The position numbers and the translations under genes are program-made. The notes beneath the pieces were generated by a model. That model searched no databases. It saw nothing but the letters and a program-made list of their open reading frames with translations, and was not told where the DNA came from. This document shows positions 36,500-48,231 of a stretch of DNA of 62,000 bases, one piece after another; the stretch's first letter is position 1, and each line of letters begins with the position of its first letter. Source of the DNA: Chrysomallon squamiferum (taxonomy: Eukaryota > Mollusca > Gastropoda > Neomphalida > Peltospiridae); contig CM022677.1 of the NCBI GenBank assembly GCA_012295275.1, positions 10,913,983 to 10,975,982 on the forward strand, in the 5' to 3' direction.

Positions 36500-38254
36500 A
36501 TCTTGGAAAGGTGAGAAGAGGATAGATTAATAATATGAGATTTTATAACTTGACACATTACTTACATTTACTAACGCAGAATGCGCAAGATAAATATTTT
36601 GTTTTATAGAAGATCAGTGGATAATGAGACTTATAGCGCACGCTTGTGGATTAACGTCATTTTTTATTGACTGTATTAGAGATTATACAAGAAACAAAGT
36701 CACATTATTATTACAGATAAAACTAAATCTCTAAAACCGTGAATCAAAAACAGAACATAATACGCTGCAGCGAAATATAGAGTTATGTACCCTTTTTTCA
36801 ACAGTAGCTGTAGAACTGATACATAGCGAGTTAGCATTTAACCAGAATATTTTAAGAAATGTGGTTCTTGTAGTCCTAAACAACGGCGAGTGTTTTGTGA
36901 AGAAACGTTTGGGTGAAACTTGTGAAGACAAGTCTGGCTGTGCAGACGTGTAGCTGACGTGTACTGGATAACACGTGTTTCAGTAAAAATTCTGCTGTCC
37001 AGTTTTATTCTTCCAAAAGTATTTGAGTGTTTACTGAAACACGAAACTTTGACGTACAGTGTAGTTTTCTATGGACAAATTGCTGGACGGAATTAACGTT
37101 CTATAAATTAACAAGATTTCTGCTTTATAAACTGAGATCCATCCAAAAATAGCTTGAAATATTATGAATACCTCTATTTACACTGATTATCTTTAATTGA
37201 AATAAATAAATAAATATATAAATAAATAAATAAATATAATTTTAATTTTAATACCGACTGCACAATTTATATAATGGATGTTGGATATTAATAGTATGTA
37301 CCATTATATATGTATTTGAGATGGGCTAGTTTAATCTGATATTTTAAAAGCTTCAGGTAAGATTGTATTTTTATGATGCAAAATAGAGATAAAACATAAT
37401 AAAACATCACATTATTTTCACAAAGTATCAATAAACGTCGCAGGTTTTATACATAAAATGTGAATTACGTCGCGTTTTAGAAAACAGAAAACTTAGCTAA
37501 TCTGTGAATTTTAATTTTAATGTCGTTTGCTTTGCAAACTCAAATTTTGTCATTCAACTTCTCACGTGTTCAGTATTAATTTTATATATATATATATATA
37601 TATTTTTTTTTTTCTTGAGAAGAAATAATAACTCAGTTTAACAGAAAAATATTTTGCAAAATATTGCTTCCCCTGTGTATCTAGTCATTAAGTTATTTAT
37701 TTTTGAATTTGGAAGTTCATCACTGAATGCCATTATAAAATAAAAGGTCAGATCCATATAAATGTGATATTTGATTAACAGCAGAACAGATTACATTACT
37801 TCACGTTAATACATAAAACCAGCGACGTTTATATTATAAATTGATACTGAGTGAAAATAACGTGATGTTTTATAATATTTTCCTATATTTTGCTTATTAA
37901 AAAATACTGATAAATTCACGTACATTTTATTCTACTAACAGTCATCAATGACAGACTTTTCATCCTCTGACAACTGATAGACCATTAACATTTGTAATAA
38001 TAAAATATTCCAGTTTTATGTTATTTTAGTCTTTAGAAATCTGCACTCTGTCTAAAATGGTATATCACGTTGTTCTCAGTGAATCATCCGGTTTTGACAG
38101 CGTGAACTGTATTTATTTTTATTGTTTATATTTTAATTATTTATCACATATTAATAGATACGTTATATTGTTTATAGTAATTTGATATTCCTGGAACGTA
38201 TCTACACATTTACATTTATTACTCATTATACAGCTATATACGACGTTTCGTTAT

Positions 38255-38466
38255 CAGCGATTTTCTGTGGTGTGCAATGACGAGAACCCCACAAACAGAA
38301 GAAAGAAAGAAACTACAGCTGAAGGGAGATTACTCTCATATAATTTTTTATTTCGGGGGGATGCTGGATTTCTACTTTTATTTGCGGTATTTGTTATTTA
38401 TGGTTTTTCTCAGTTAAATGTAGATTCTAAGAATCATGAAGAGTTGATCTCTTTATATATACAGGT
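38255..38466 (+). CDS. Exon candidate with one membrane segment (right arm)
   Basis: Counterpart of 25643-25855. TTATCAG acceptor, frame with VVCNDENPTNRRKKETTAEG, hydrophobic AGFLLLFAVFVIYGF, end LYIQ at a GTATAA donor-like site. The frame is uninterrupted in both arms, which supports coding origin or a recent duplication. A T tract follows at 38471-38498. Confidence 0.35.
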
Positions 38467-39969
38467 ATAATATTTTTTTTTTTTTTTTTTTTTTTTTAAT
38501 TCTTTATATACTTTGGAGTACATGTTTGTAATTTAGTTTGTAAAATGTTTCGACGTCTGCTTTATGGAAAGTTTTCAAGGGCAGATAACCGATAATGAAT
38601 TATTAAACAATACGATGTAGAATCTTGTCACAAGACTCGAGTGTAATTTTTTTCTTCAGAAATTTTGCTGCATTTTTATTGATCACTCAACAGAGTAATC
38701 AGTTATATTTTGCTTTTCATTTAAATTATTATATAATTTTATTTAGCAGCTATGTAATAGTATTTTCAAAAATATAATTATCTTTTAAACTATATAACTT
38801 ATAACTATACAATGACAAGAAAAAAATAAAAATAAAAAATAAAAAGGAGATTAAAATCACTCGAAAATATCATTGATATGATTGATGTGAAGGAAGTAAC
38901 GAATTTTTATCTGAATAAAATTTGCTTGGTATTTTTCCTTCATAATCTGTGGAAAATCTGTGGAAAATCTGTGGAAAATCATTTCAGTCATTTGGCAAAC
39001 AGAATACTGAATATCTCATACAGTTTCAAACCAGTATACACACGTTTTATATCAAAATGATGATTTCTAAAGCTCTACAGTATTATCCACAAAACTGTTA
39101 TTTTTATTACAGTATTTTAAAGCATGATGCAGAAATTAACAAATTTTAATTAATTGCACTAAATAACTCAGATGTACCTCACTGTTTAATTATTAATTTC
39201 CCAATTTAAGTAGCTGTTAGTTCATTTATTTCGTTATGAAATTTGGCAGAGTATAAAGGAAACTATAAACTTGTCTGTCATTTCTCAGTTGTTCACATAT
39301 CTAGAAACAAATATGAAAATGCAGCTGAATATATATAATACATGATATTTTTTTTTTTTTTTTTAGAAAATAATAGCAAAACAGAAACACAACTGAGGAA
39401 AACCCTTTCAAGGAAGGAAATTAAGATTACAAAAATGAGTTGACCTTTGCAGCAGCAAAGAGACAGCTTTACATAAGATTTAGCTAAACTGATAAATGTC
39501 TTCCTTATATTTGAATAATCTGCAAGTCTTTGAATGAATCAGTGTAAAAGAGAGAAAACAGATTTCAATATTGCCTAAAATACTACAATGCCTCCACTTA
39601 ATTTCACAATAAAATGTTTTCTTTTTTCTTTTTTAGGAGATCTCACTGTGTTGAAGATATAAGTCAACATGACAAATTTCAGTTGTATCCAGTTTTAGTT
39701 CACGTTGTATCTTATACATCAGTCAAACAATGTGGAAATATTCAGATTTTAGGAAAATAAATTTTGTTTCGTCTTCACTAAAGAAGATCATTTCTGCTTG
39801 TTCTCTCAGTCATGATGCTGTTCAGAGAATCCATTGTTACTTTAAATTCAAACTATAAAACTATGTAATTTATCTGTATTTTTGTAATAATGAATAACAG
39901 CTGAAGGCTTCTAGTTTCAAGATTTATATCTGATTATCTACAAAATTTCTGACACTGTTTATTTTTTAT

Positions 39970-42410
39970 GTATATATAATTATTGTTCTCGAACAAGATA
40001 GCAGCCATCATGTGGCAATTCTGTGTAAGATTCTTCGAACATCAAATAAAACTGTAAATCTGTAAAGATCGGCAATCATCCCGCAATCATTTCCGCAACT
40101 AATACACCAAAAAAAAAAAAAAAAAAAAAAAATGCAATGCAAATAAAACAAATAAAGGAATATAATAACCTTTATTAAAATATACGTACTAATTATAAAT
40201 CGATGTGGTTCTTTTGTCAAATAAACGGTGTTGTTATTTCCGCCTCTCCTACCTTTTCTTTCTTCTTCTTAATTTATTTATGTTAAATAAAATCACAAAG
40301 TGTAGAACTCATTTTAAACTGTGTATTCTGGGTAACGTGTTTCATATATGAAAACTGTGCGTTAAAACAACAAATAATCCTGGCGTGTTGAAATGTTAAA
40401 TAAAAACATATGAAAGTAAATATGTTCTAATATATTTGTGAAATTTGAATTGTACTGTAGTAACATTTCTTTTGATTATTAATATTAATGTGTGTGCGTG
40501 TGTCTGCGTGTCTGTTTTAAACTGTATTAAAGAGTGATTAAAGTGAATCAAGAGAAACGTGACACAATGTAATGAAATAATGAGTCAAGACAAACACATT
40601 TATGTTGTTAGGATATGAAATGACTAAATACATGAAGATTAACAATGATAAACGATTTTATTACAGCATATTTCTATTGTGTTAGGTCTGTAAAGATAAA
40701 AAGGAGTAAAGGAGGTGACTAGGGAAATGTTTCTCCACCTCAGTGTGGTCAGACAGTCAGAGCTGTCATAAAACTGACAGGAACAAATTAATTTTAAAAA
40801 TCAACTTACAAATACTCCTTTTTCTACTTTACTAGAATGGTCACTTTTGTTAATTAATAAATAAATAAACAGATGAATTAAACCTTTATAATTCATAATC
40901 ACTGAATGTAGATGCAAATATTATGTCTTTGTAGATAACATTGAATATCAAATTACATTCTAATTTTTCATAATGTAAATATTATTCCAGTGTTTAAATC
41001 GAATTGTCATCATTTTATTATCTTTATACGTCTTTCATATCTAGTATCATTTACTATTACTTTCTTTTACAAACCCCCCCAAAAAAATTATAACATATTT
41101 CTGAATTGTTATTTTTAAAGGTAAAATTTAAAAGATTATTTTAACGTCGTTTTTAATTTACTTTTCGTTTTCGTTTTCTTGGACGAATTCGTTCTGAAAG
41201 ACAAATGTGAACTAATAAGATAGGTGTATCTAAGATACTCTGATGAAAACTCACTAACGTATTTTTAAAAGCAAAAGTTTATTATTTGGTTCTTTTTCAT
41301 TCAAAGACGTATACAAAATAACGCATACTTAGTTCACCTCTATACAAACATCTTTTAAATAATTTTATCATAACAAAAATCCTAGGATGAGCCATGTCAC
41401 TAATCTGATTTATGTTTGTGGGCGTCTTTTTATTCCTCTTTGTTTTTCTTTTCCATTTGTGCCTAACACTAACGGCATTTCAGACATTTGAGACAATTTC
41501 AAATTAAATAAATTCAAATAATAATAAAAATAAATGATTCTTGTCTCACCTTTATCAGGATGTTTAGCATTTTTTCTGTTGTGATTTTAATTCGGTAGCT
41601 TTAAATTAAAATTAAAAAATAATAAAGAAAAACAACAACAATAAAATAATAAAAACGACGCACACACACACACAGATACCCTAAGCTAACATTTATTTTG
41701 TTATAAATACAACAGACAGGAAAGTGAAAAAGTTATGTACTTAAGAAAAAAAAAGAGTTCCGTGTGGCTAACTAGATTGATTTCGACTGCCTATATTAAT
41801 GTTGAGAAAACTGTTAGATATCATTAGTTTAATTCAGCAAAGCAGTAAAATAGAAAAGCGTGGAAACCTCTGCGAAAAAAGGATTTGATTAAAAACTACT
41901 AAAATAAGGTATAGTTTTCTTCAAAACGATTGCGTTTTTAAGTTTTTGATTTCAGTGTAAAAATGACGAAACAACTTTCAACCAAAAAAATCCAGTGACG
42001 TAGAAGATCGGCGGGAAATATAAATATGTCTACTAAACATATCTCATATCTATCTTGAAAAAAGATCAAACCCAACGGTAGGCCTATAATTCCCATAAAT
42101 ATTTCTAACTACCGTCAATGTTTTGCACACACACGCTCACGCACAGTCATATACAAAGTTGGTTTTAACCAAGATTTATTTCTATACATGATCATAATAT
42201 CTATATATGTAATATCACTTTAATGTGAAAACGTAGTGTACAGTAATTCTTCTAGTACTTCAACTGTTGTTATTTAAGTTGTTGTTATTTAAACTCCAGC
42301 TGTTATTTAAGAAGCTTTCCAAGACAACTTAGAAATGTAATAGATCTGTAATTATGAGCATTATTTTTAATCAGCCTTAGAAAAAGAATGGGTAGCGAAT
42401 GCAAACTGGG
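39970..42410 (+). repeat. Module II, left part (paralogue of 7380-8920)
   Basis: Same orientation and order of blocks as 7380-8920, with a 1.1-kb stretch (about 40440-41690) not present in module I. The first 400 bases overlap the outer end of the palindrome arm. No protein-coding frame is preserved between copies. Confidence 0.8.
40440..41690. other. Module II-specific segment, no gene recognised
   Basis: AT-rich sequence without counterpart in module I; no exon-like frame noted. Confidence 0.4.
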
Positions 42411-42660
42411 CTACAGATATCGCTATTTTCATTTGTCACCAGTAATCTATGTTTAATTACAACGGGAAGGTCTACGTTGTTCAAGGCCACCGAGAGACGT
42501 CCTGTCCGTCTCTTTACATTAATCTCTTACATCTACAAATCGTGCTAAAAACATTATCACATGAATCATATTTATTTTTAATTTTCTCGAATAGAAAATT
42601 ATATTCACTTTAACAAAATATAACTTAATGACAATGGACAGATGCAATATCAGATGTATA

Positions 42661-42777
<117 letters not shown>

Positions 42778-42799
42778 TGATATGACCCTGTCATAGTTT

Positions 42800-43916
42800 G
42801 TATTCAGTTAATAAAAAATAAGGCGATATTTTTAATTAAGGATGCCGCTATTTACACTATAAATCAGATAACATCACATAATTATAAACAAGTAAAAATA
42901 AGGTGTCAGTTTTACTTAAGGATAACGCTATTTACACTGATAATTTTACCACTGAGTTACAAAAATAAATTTTAATAACGTGTCCACTATTTCTGTAATA
43001 GACGTGAAACATATATCGAGAAATAAAGAGGGCGCATCTAGTGTAACATTTTATAAACACCAGAACATGTTTCACTGAAAAACAAACACAGAACTTTGTG
43101 CAACTAAATTCAGATACCGCTACGAAGTGTCCGTTTTATTAAAAATAACAAGATATTATATTTTACTTTGCTAATTCTAAATCGTATAATAAAAAGATGT
43201 AATTGTACTGTTCGTGAACTTAAATATTATATACACTACAGAAAATACTGATAACCACAGTTATTACTGACAGTTATAAATGATAATTCTACATGGCATT
43301 ATAAAAAGAAAAAGATGAGAATTAATAATATTTACAGTTTGTAAGTTAAGTATGTTGAGAAAGGTTAATATCATATTTTATTAATATCGTATGTTTATAT
43401 AAGGTTATATTTAAACATATCAGATTTAATTCTCTTGAATCACGATAGTGTGTACTGATTAGCTGAGAACAAAGAATGTTATTTTATTATGAGAAGTTTA
43501 TTTTTTTCATTTCATTCATTAAAAGGTTGTATAGTTAATATACTTTACAATTTTTATTATACCTGAAGTTCTCTTATTACATTATATATTAATATCCGCT
43601 CCCCAGTAATTATCAATGAGTCAGTGAAGCAGACACCATAGTTGTCACAGTTCTCTGTCAACAGCTAAATAACAACAACAATAATAACACCTTAATATTT
43701 TAATTTTTATTTTGTTTTTATTTTTCTGTAAAAATGGAAGCTTCCTATATATGTCTGATGCTATTCTCTTAGTTTCATTAGAACTGTTCTGAGTGCGGAT
43801 ATAAAAATTACTTCGAATTTTTTATTAGGCCTCGTAAAGTTATCAGAGAAATCAGATTTATTCTTAGTGTATTGTTTCTGTCGAGATAAAATCTAAATAC
43901 TTCTTTTAAAAAAAAG

Positions 43917-43957
<41 letters not shown>

Positions 43958-44620
43958 CAATTGAACTTTTATAAAATCACATTTAACTAAAGAATATCGC
44001 TGTTTACATTGATAATGTTACTCATCGATAACAAAATAAAACGCAAGTTTTATAACATCTGTATTATTTATATGAGAAATTAAAATTACATTAATTAGAG
44101 ATTATCAATTATATAATTGAATAAACATGGAATTTCATTCTAGATTAACTTACATTTCTCAGTGTTTTAAAAAAATAATCTGATATATTCTTAAATACAT
44201 AATTTGATAAATTTGAATTTTAGATTAATCATGTACTTTCATGTAGGGAGAGATGTAAATTGTGTCGCGGAATGTCATGTTACTGCAGTCATAAAACAAA
44301 GTATCACATTGTGACACTGAAAGGTGCAGAGTTAATTTTCAGCAATATCAATACAATAATAAATACAATATTCATCTAGCACTTCACGCGTTTCTGTACA
44401 GTCTTATTATTGTTAATAATAAAATAACTTATTATTAAAGACCATAATTTTTCAATATATAAGGAGGACATTAATTTGGGGAAAAACATAATAATATTAA
44501 TATTAATTGTCGTTTATAATAAAATATTTCCTTCTTCTGAGGCCTTGAGTTGTTTTTGATCAGAGGACTGGTAAATTTCAGATTTGTCGTATATGTAATG
44601 TTAGTTGAAGGCGTTTTTCA
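42800..44620 (+). repeat. Module II interior (paralogue of 11800-14150)
   Basis: Blocks match module I in order: 42840-42950 with 11940-12060, 43010-43140 with 12660-12960, 43590-43650 with 13365-13430, 44090-44400 with 13440-13760. Module II is shorter through deletions. An (ATA)n array sits at 43921-43957. Confidence 0.75.
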
Positions 44621-45140
44621 GGTTTCCAAATAAAGATCACACATTAATTCTAAAACCAAGGGTTCTTTTTAATATTATTTTGTATTTAAATCTATTTATG
44701 TGTAAGTAAAGTACCTTTTGTAAACTGCGAATGTGAAAAAAGGACTCAATATTTTTATTGAAATGTACGCAAACTAATAAAAACATGTTCCTTATATTAA
44801 TTCAGGTCTTTTGTTTTATGATTTAGAGTCAGCGATCAAGTGGGTTAAGAGAATTTACACTTGAAGAAATCACAGTTGTTTTCACACGAGTGTTTACAAT
44901 AATCTATGAAAAAGGATAGATTTACAGAGATAGGTTTCATGCTGAAGTGTGCACTTGTTTAACCAACACAGCATGTTTTTCTGGGACGACCGAGTTCAAG
45001 ATTAATAAACTGTAATGAAAATTATAAAGAACATTCACAAATTTCTTCACTCGAATATTTAGATTACTGTTACAGAAATATGTTCAAAGTTTTTGGTAGC
45101 GATGTTTATTGCATTCGTAACAGTTCATTCAAATTTATCT
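44620..45140 (-). repeat. Module II inverted end (matches 14380-15060)
   Basis: Same orientation as 14380-15060. Homology stops after TTCAAATTTATCTTAA near 45144, where the virus-derived cluster begins about 180 bases later. Confidence 0.8.
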
Positions 45141-45326
45141 TAAAAATGCATTACTAATGAAAAACAAGGAAACAAAAGAAAATGAAAACAATTATATTTA
45201 TTTTAATAAATATCAACTATTAATTTTAATAATTTTAAACAATAAGTTTAAGATAAACAGAAGACAGCAGGATACAGATCTAGGGTGTGGTGTGTTAACG
45301 TATTTATGTGATGAGGAAATATCCCA

Positions 45327-45454
45327 AATGCTCCTTTGGGCGCAGCCTTCGGGTGTTAAAGTGTATTTGGTCAAAAAGCCAAAAGCCAGTATGTGTAACT
45401 TTGGGTTTTTTCACACCACAAGAGTAAGGTTGAAATATATCGTGATTTTCACAC
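45327..45454 (-). repeat. Parvovirus-type terminal repeat arm, left side
   Basis: Reverse complement of the arms at 49083-49237 and 49291-49440: tip sequence (AATGCTCCTTTGGGCGCAGC), then TATTTGGTCAAAAAGCCAAA, then the part ending CGTGATTTTCAC. Orientation opposite to the right-hand arms, as expected for inverted terminal repeats. The ORF 45157-45570 simply runs through it. Confidence 0.75.
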
Positions 45455-45563
45455 ATACATTTTTTTCTTTGCCATCATCAATATATCACATGACTAATTT
45501 TTATTATAAATATACAACACTACTAAAATATTTCATTTGCAAATTAATATTGCATGAGATAAC

Positions 45564-45845
45564 ATGTTGATAGAAACCAAGCTAATTGAATGTGCATTGG
45601 AATTGGAATTTGCAACTGATGCATCAACAGTATTAGAATCAACAGTACCAGCAGTACCAGCAGTAGCAGAAGTCATTGGCGCTGATAATATATTTCTCGA
45701 CGAAGCAACTGGATTAGCAGAAACGGTTGTTGAATATTCAATAGAATCTATTGCAGATTGTAAGTTACGCTGCGTATTAATGCAGTTAAGAGTATTTTAT
45801 GTTATACTTAACGTCACGTGTTTTTACGTCACTTTGATGACGTAA
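45564..45845 (+). CDS. Virus-associated ORF, Ala/Val-rich; unassigned
   Basis: An ATG-started frame lies between the left terminal repeat and promoter A. The first 65 or so codons are acidic and rich in Ala, Val and Glu (for example STVLESTVPAVPAVAEV). The frame then enters sequence shared with the other two promoter regions (from TTACGCTGCGTATT, about 45769), which is unlikely to be coding. A GTAAGT donor-like site occurs at that boundary. It may be a truncated capsid N-terminal or accessory region of the virus. I see no phospholipase A2 motif in it. Confidence 0.4.
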   Translation: MLIETKLIECALELEFATDASTVLESTVPAVPAVAEVIGADNIFLDEATGLAETVVEYSIESIADCKLRCVLMQLRVFYVILNVTCFYVTLMT

Positions 45846-45870
45846 TATTAATTTGCTATAAATAAAGCTG
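45808..45870 (+). promoter_or_regulatory. Viral promoter copy A
   Basis: CACGTG (45815-45820), TACGTCA- and TGACGTAA-like CRE half-sites, and TATAAATAAAGC (45857-45868). The same elements recur in order at 48075-48120 and, inverted, at 50560-50620. CACGTG and TGACGTCA are binding sites of bHLH-ZIP and CREB/ATF factors. The TATA also contains AATAAA and could double as a poly-A signal for an upstream gene. Confidence 0.7.
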
Positions 45871-46046
45871 ACTTTCAAACGTTCTCTTGTTCGTCGCAGA
45901 CGTGCTTCACAACAGCTTGCTCTGATTAGCACGTTAATTTTTTTCCAATTCCAATTCCAACGTTCTCAGTCGTTCGTCATTAATTGAAATGTAAAGATGT
46001 TCCGAATATTAAAATACTTTATATAAAAGCACTAATTGAAAAATAG

Positions 46047-46448
46047 ATCAACATAGGTCCCAAGGACTATGATTTCGTCCATCCACAGTATCTTACAGCA
46101 AGAGCCCTTGCTAAAGACAAAGATGGCAAATACGTAAAAAACTACATCAAAAGCTATATGATGGACCGTCAAGGTATGCTAGACAAAACAGCTGACCACT
46201 GGTCAACTCCACTCACAGAATATCTACAAAAGGGTCATCACAGAAATAAAAACTTTGCTCAGAAACAAGAATTGGAAGTGATAGCCAACTACCCGAAGGA
46301 TCAGATCAAACAGGCAATTGAAGAATTTCCTACCATTATTGAAGACGCAAACACATCTGAAAAGCATATTAATAATAAAGAACAACAACAACAAAAACAA
46401 GAGGAAGAAGAACACGTAAATTATATGAATATATATAAACCTATTTAA
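46047..46448 (+). pseudogene. Viral ORF X (copy A), probably capsid N-terminal region
   Basis: The frame is open from after a TAG near 46044 to TAA 46446-46448, but the first ATG is internal (46154-46160). The N-terminal block has VHPQYLTARALAKDKDGKY and the block ending MLDKTADHW; the C-terminal part is Gln/Glu-rich. The same N-terminal block follows promoter copy B at 48232. It lies between promoter A and the capsid ORFs on the same strand, so it is best read as the unique N-terminal region of a minor capsid protein. No phospholipase A2 calcium loop or HD motif was seen. An AG at the start allows a splice acceptor. Confidence 0.5.
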
Positions 46449-46747
46449 TGAGAAAAAGATTGCTTGATAAAAAAGAAGTGACACGTCTTTGGGCTATAGC
46501 AAAATCTAAAGCCGTTAGTATACTAGAACATCTGAATGTGCCTAGGGATAAAGCTAAAAAAAAAAAGTGGTTACAAATTCGACGTAGATATCCAAATCTA
46601 CAAATTCCTAATTCAGATTTCTGTTCGGCAAAACATAATCTTTGGGAAGAGTATAACGATCCTAAAAATTCGGACGAAGAAGACCGTTTTGATTCACCTT
46701 TATACTCAGAAGAGCAACAACAAGAACAAACAGAACCAACAAAATAA
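46448..46747 (+). CDS. Viral ORF between X and capsid; basic then acidic
   Basis: A 99-codon frame, ATG at 46448 overlapping the end of X by one base, TAA at 46745-46747. Basic Lys/Arg-rich first half (KSKAVSILEHLNVPRDKAKK), Asp/Glu/Gln-rich end. It overlaps the start of the next ORF (ATG 46747). The tight overlap of X, this ORF and the capsid start suggests one ancestral N-terminal capsid region split by frameshifts, or a separate small viral protein. No named family. Confidence 0.45.
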   Translation: MRKRLLDKKEVTRLWAIAKSKAVSILEHLNVPRDKAKKKKWLQIRRRYPNLQIPNSDFCSAKHNLWEEYNDPKNSDEEDRFDSPLYSEEQQQEQTEPTK

Positions 46748-47948
46748 TGCAGGCACAGAAAAGAAAAAATACAGAGGAATCCTTGAATCCGCCACCTGAT
46801 AAACAACGGAAAAATAATCCAAAATTATCTACAACAGAATCGGAAGATGTAGTGGATAACAGCGAATCTAAAGAAACCTACTTACAACCAGAAGAGAGAG
46901 TAATGGATACAGATTCTGTGTCTGGAAATGAAATTACTGACACTGGTGGTAGCGAGGCTGTTCAAGGAGCACCTATGGCATCTGCAACAGGAAACAATGT
47001 GCTTTACCAAGGTTTCGGAGGAACTACCAAAGGTACCGGTCCTAGGTACATTAAAGTAAAACGTACAATTAAACGGACTTTTACTAGTGTACTTACTAGA
47101 TCCTTGTATTTGTAAGTTTGTTTTCAATCACGGTGGTCATATTATACCATACTGGTATAAGCAAGCCAGTACGAAACCTGAAGACTGGAATTTGCCAGAT
47201 GAATGTGTAGGTTACAGAATAAACAAATTTGGTTTCAATATAAACAACATGATGATTCATGTGGTAAATAACAGCACATCAGATTCTAATGAATTTCCTG
47301 TTATGTCTCCAACTAATGCTAGAGTGTGGACGTTTACTGATATACATAACGATTACGGTATACCAGATGACGATGATAATAAAAAAAGTCACAATGATTT
47401 ATTTAGAGACGAAGAATGTATGAATCATACAGCTAATAGAGCTATATCGAAACAACCTGATAGAAACATTTATCTACCAGGTGATATAGGTATTCAATTA
47501 CTGAACAATGCTTGGAAAAAAAGAAGTGATTTAGAATATGAAGCAATTACACCTTATTACATATATGTAACATGATGGTTTACAGAGAAACTGTGACCAG
47601 TGCAGGAGGATTTGCATTAGATTACACATGCAAAGATGCTCCTTTAGTATTGTTTCCAAGAGAAACCAGTCATAACTTAGCATTTACTCAAGTAACGGGC
47701 AATGTAAAGAAAAGCAACTATCAGTGTAGTAATGAGAACTCGGAAACTTTAGAAGTATGGCCTACTCACGAAATAACTGTGACTAATACAACACAAGATT
47801 CAATGGGAAGTGTAATGACCAGTTACTTCAATCATCAATATAGAAATATTGATTACAAAGCATGCTTTCAAAATTTAGCTGGTGAACAATTAGGTGTACC
47901 AGCTATGGCATAACGGAAAACCTGGTTGACTTTTCATATCCTATTTAA
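46747..47948 (+). pseudogene. Parvovirus-like capsid protein (VP), frameshifted
   Basis: Three frames in succession: 46747-47115, about 47095-47575, and 47572-47913. A fourth frame gives the terminal DFSYPI before TAA 47946-47948. The first frame has a basic cluster (MQAQKRK) and an acidic Ser/Thr-rich leader, then GFGGTTKGTGPRYIKVKRT, typical of the run into the capsid beta-barrel. The second has FNHGGHIIPYWYKQ, VGYRINKFGFNINN and VWTFTDIHNDYG; the third has FALDYTCKDAPLV, EITVTN and FNHQYRNIDY. The string of aromatic and Gly-rich strands matches the jelly-roll of Parvoviridae capsids as a family. The copy-C C-terminus (50763-50966) contains a segment missing here, so this copy is also internally deleted. 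Confidence 0.75.
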
Positions 47949-48074
47949 ATAGTTAAAATTAGTTAATAATTATTATGTTTACATATATATGTTTATTGTT
48001 TAAGCAATTTATTATATTGTTAATGAACTATTTGTTGTTACGCTGAGTATTTATACAGTTATAACGTTATACAT

Positions 48075-48120
48075 AACGTCACGTGTTTTGACGTCATGTA
48101 AATTTGGGTATAAATAAAGG
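48075..48120 (+). promoter_or_regulatory. Viral promoter copy B
   Basis: CACGTG (48080-48085), TGACGTCA (48089-48096) and TATAAATAAAG (48109-48119), 127 bases after the capsid stop. Shorter between CRE and TATA than copies A and C, which share an extra GATGACGT block, so B is the most diverged copy. Confidence 0.7.
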
Positions 48121-48231
48121 TTGCTCTTAAATGTTTTCAATGTTTTCAGTCGTTTGTCCGTTAATTGAAATAATAAAACAAAGAAAAAAATAAAAATAAA
48201 AATAAAAAAAATAAAAAACCTGGAGAGATAT

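Larger units (their letters stand above)
32360..40380 (-). repeat. Right arm of the ~16.6-kb palindrome
   Basis: Reverse complement of 23757-31658. It differs by substitutions, a gain of about 275 bases at 36025-36298 and a loss of about 70 bases in the PHD fragment near 34922. Beyond its outer edge the sequence continues as module II. Confidence 0.9.

Noticed and set aside
45157-45570. 137-codon plus-strand ORF before the virus genes
   Set aside because: It reads through the left terminal repeat, which recurs as non-coding arms at 49.1-49.8 kb.
46047-46448. Phospholipase A2 domain of a minor capsid protein in ORF X
   Set aside because: No calcium-binding Gly loop or His-Asp active-site pair found in any frame.
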